Shown here: one piece after another, positions 6,254 through 8,171 of the stretch
How the letters are laid out: each line of letters starts with the position of its first letter
Position numbering within the stretch: the stretch's first letter is position 1
From: Thermoplasmatota archaeon
GTDB taxonomy: Archaea; Thermoplasmatota; Penumbrarchaeia; Penumbrarchaeales; Penumbrarchaeaceae
Length of the DNA: 8,171 nt
Direction: 5' to 3'
NCBI GenBank assembly: GCA_030591285.1
Contig: JAUVBH010000060.1
Span: 1 to 8,171, forward strand
Notes under the pieces: generated by a model
Databases searched by the model: none
Seen by the model: the letters and a program-made list of their open reading frames with translations, nothing else
What the model was told of the DNA's origin: nothing
Made by a program: the position numbers and the translations under genes

Positions 6254-7006
6254 TCAATATGTTGGTGGAACCTTTGCCATCATAGGAGCCTTTGTCATCT
6301 TCCTTCCCTTGATATCCATCATCCTCACTTTGGCCATGACGATCTTCTCATCCAATCTATCAAGGAACTCTTCTTGTCTTCTGACCTCAATATCGATGAT
6401 CACCATCTTAACCCTCTTTGTCCTTGTGATCGGGTACTTAGCCCATGGATTTGCAAGATCATGATTTCTCAGCTTCACACTTTTTTTCAAGTATATTATG
6501 ATCAAGTTCTCCCTGCCTGTCATCGGAACATGCATGCTTCCATGGGGAAGTGTGTAGGTTCCGGTCAATTTGTGGATGAAATGAGAATTTTTCCTCCATT
6601 TTTGAAAGGTCTCGTCATCGAATTTATTCCCACGTGAAATAATTGAATATGGGATCTCTATGCTGAAAATTGGAGAGCGTGGACCTGCCTGCTTGACAAT
6701 TCTCAGTCTGGTCTTTTTGAGCTTTACATAGTTCGTGCACCTTGTGGATATGAGTGAGAACCGCAGGAAAAGGATAAGGACCACAATTAGGACCATGAAA
6801 GGAGCTGTTATCAGAACAATACCAATTATCGAAACAGGGATCAACAACAGGAAAAATGGTTCCAGAGTGATCAAAGCCAGGAATATGAGCACTATGAGGA
6901 TGATCGAACCCAGGACCATATAGGACAGGGCCGTTACTCTAAAAAGATACTTGAATAGGTTTGAAAGATTGTAACCGATCTGGAATCTATCATTCTCCAC
7001 ATCCAT
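6254..7006 (-). CDS. Membrane protein with a possible PH-like cytoplasmic domain
   Basis: I do not recognise this 250-residue protein with certainty. After a short polar start there are hydrophobic segments at about 26-48 and 50-83 (the second long enough for one long or two short helices). The remaining 165 residues are soluble, basic and sheet-rich. The pattern TRLRIVKQAG...FSIEIPYSII, then MVIIDIEVRRQEEFLDRLDEKI resembles bacterial PH-like domains, in which strands are closed by a final helix with an xxEEFL core; this is a weak, by-eye resemblance. The tail (231-250) is rich in Lys, Met and Pro. ATG at 7006 is the start; only a poor AGGGG-type ribosome binding site lies upstream. Its neighbours on both sides are separated by 89 and 161 bases with possible promoters, so it may be transcribed alone. 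Confidence 0.75.
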   Translation of the reverse strand: MDVENDRFQIGYNLSNLFKYLFRVTALSYMVLGSIILIVLIFLALITLEPFFLLLIPVSIIGIVLITAPFMVLIVVLILFLRFSLISTRCTNYVKLKKTRLRIVKQAGPRSPIFSIEIPYSIISRGNKFDDETFQKWRKNSHFIHKLTGTYTLPHGSMHVPMTGRENLIIIYLKKSVKLRNHDLANPWAKYPITRTKRVKMVIIDIEVRRQEEFLDRLDEKIVMAKVRMMDIKGRKMTKAPMMAKVPPTY

Positions 7007-7054
7007 TTATCAAACCCCTGCCGATCTTCCGCGAAAAAGGAATCATATCACCGA

Positions 7055-7066
7055 CTATTAAATCCT
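7055..7066 (-). promoter_or_regulatory. Possible TATA box of the 6254-7006 membrane protein gene
   Basis: The minus strand reads GGATTTAATAGT. Position suits a start of transcription near 7035 and a leader of about 30 bases. The match to a TATA box is modest, and the gap of 89 bases (7007-7095) shows nothing else clear. Confidence 0.3.
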
Positions 7067-7095
7067 GTTGAGCAGGGAGAAGTCATCATCACCCA

Positions 7096-8171
7096 TTACT
7101 TGTCAATGTACTTCTTGAAGGGCCAGTCACTCCAGCCGATATAGGTTGCAAGTTCACGGAGCCATTCGTTCGAATCGTATCCAGAGATCTCCCAGAAATC
7201 ATCCGTCCTGTAACTCTCAACGATATCCCTGGTGGATTCCAACCATATTGGCAGATCATCCGGTATCGCACCGAACAGTAGTGTTACTAAAAGACCATCT
7301 TCAAATCCCAGTTTCCCACCGGGTTCAGGCCCTGGTAACGGTTGTGGTTTCAGGTTCGCAGCGTGACTGACCACACCCAATCTCAACCCCTGTCTACCGG
7401 TAATAAAATTAAGCTGACCGGATAGCTTAGGGAACCATTCGTCCGCTACGAAATCCGAAAAGTCATCGAAGATCTTACTCCCTTTTGGATAAACTGGAAC
7501 ACAGTAGATGCTGGTAGCTCTGAATTCATAAAGGCCTGTGGGGCATCCGGTGAAAGTGAAAAGGTCCGGGATACCATCATCATGAAGCACATCCAATTGT
7601 TGAAGATCTATAACACCATCTTTTAGATCCTGAAGGACCTTATCGGTCTTCTCAGGGTCGTAGATATCCGGATCCACCCAGAGATGAGGAAGAACGAAAG
7701 GACGTTCCGGAGTGAGACCCGCCATGATATCTGGGATATCGATCGGTCCCAGAGGCCAGTTCTCCTGCATCCAGGTCTGTTCTTCAACACTTGCTACGGT
7801 ATACTTCAAGAAGGGATACAGGGCCTGAGAAAGGAGCTCTATAGGGAAGGGGTTCAATACTTCTTCCCGTATGGTCTTCTTGCTTCTCCCCTTCCAGCAT
7901 TGGGCAAAATGGTGGTTGGAAATAGGGAAGATCGCGATCCTGGAATGTTGGAACTCCATTGACTGGTCGGTCTCTCTTCTGAAAACGTTTCGGTTGATTA
8001 TCTCCCTGCACTGATATGGGATATTGGTGAAATCCCGATTAGAGATCCTTTTGGCTGTTTTCAGTAGCTTTCCCATCACCGGTGCAACGGTCCTGGGCCC
8101 CTTCAATGCAAGAGCGGTTCGTTGAGGAAGGACCGTGAACACCCAGAAGATAGTTGACATAGGCAGACAGT
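7096..8171 (-). CDS. Unrecognised protein (5' partial)
   Basis: The frame stays open to the right edge, so the gene probably starts outside the window; the first ATG inside is at 8160 and gives 354 residues. I recognise no family. The protein has no clear membrane helix or lipobox. The N-terminal third is basic and holds several Cys and His (C51, H72, H83, H84, C88); the middle and end are acidic and rich in Trp, Pro and Phe. Visible features include DPDIYDPEKTDKVLQDLKDG (163-182), HDDGIPDLFTFTGCPTG (193-209) and a Pro/Gly segment (270-282), then FWEISGYDSNEWLRELATYI near the end. Codon choice is similar along the whole frame (many ATC, AGG, GAG), so the N-terminal part appears to be truly coding rather than a shadow. 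It stops at TAA, 89 bases before the next gene. A metal-binding or enzyme role is possible but not supported. Confidence 0.65.
   Translation of the reverse strand, partial: CLPMSTIFWVFTVLPQRTALALKGPRTVAPVMGKLLKTAKRISNRDFTNIPYQCREIINRNVFRRETDQSMEFQHSRIAIFPISNHHFAQCWKGRSKKTIREEVLNPFPIELLSQALYPFLKYTVASVEEQTWMQENWPLGPIDIPDIMAGLTPERPFVLPHLWVDPDIYDPEKTDKVLQDLKDGVIDLQQLDVLHDDGIPDLFTFTGCPTGLYEFRATSIYCVPVYPKGSKIFDDFSDFVADEWFPKLSGQLNFITGRQGLRLGVVSHAANLKPQPLPGPEPGGKLGFEDGLLVTLLFGAIPDDLPIWLESTRDIVESYRTDDFWEISGYDSNEWLRELATYIGWSDWPFKKYIDK

Noticed and set aside
7784..8011. Alternative minus-strand frame overlapping the unrecognised gene
   Set aside because: The 7096-8171 frame has uniform codon use through this stretch, and the alternative is short with no ribosome binding site or motif.

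Overview
The window reads as archaeal DNA. TATA-like boxes lie about 25-70 bases upstream of several starts. Ribosome binding sites match the archaeal GGAGGTGAT type, TTG starts carry strong ribosome binding sites, and the genes are closely packed. The first gene combines an acidic disordered region, a zinc ribbon, a TPR-like segment and a KaiC-like domain. This style, together with exported beta-propeller lipoproteins, suggests a euryarchaeon of Thermoplasmata type; that placement is an inference from style and no marker gene is present.

Layout. One plus-strand gene (1-1827, entering from the left edge) encodes a KaiC/RecA-like protein whose Walker A and Walker B positions look degenerate. 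It converges on a run of five minus-strand genes. Read in their own direction these are: an unrecognised protein entering from the right edge (8171-7096); a membrane protein with a possible PH-like cytoplasmic domain (7006-6254); a large exported beta-propeller lipoprotein with a C-terminal membrane anchor (6092-4191); an ABC transporter ATPase (4093-3149); and its ABC-2 permease (3152-1824). The last minus-strand gene and the plus-strand gene end on the same CTAG palindrome. No intergenic gap exceeds about 160 bases, and no RNA gene, CRISPR array or insertion sequence is visible.

The ATPase and permease form a two-gene operon with a TTGA overlap, a good ribosome binding site and a hairpin around the permease start, so translation is probably coupled. 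They would make an ABC-2 type exporter; the cargo cannot be read from sequence. The permease is interrupted by one in-frame TAG (2916-2918) between its first membrane helix and the rest of the protein. Codons on both sides are in the same frame and no ribosome binding site precedes the second part. It is therefore a single nonsense mutation or sequence error, or, more interestingly, a decoded amber codon (pyrrolysine or readthrough).

The most notable points are the amber codon, the KaiC-like protein that has lost key metal-binding positions, the shared CTAG stop, and the RNA hairpins that overlap ribosome binding sites of the permease and lipoprotein genes.
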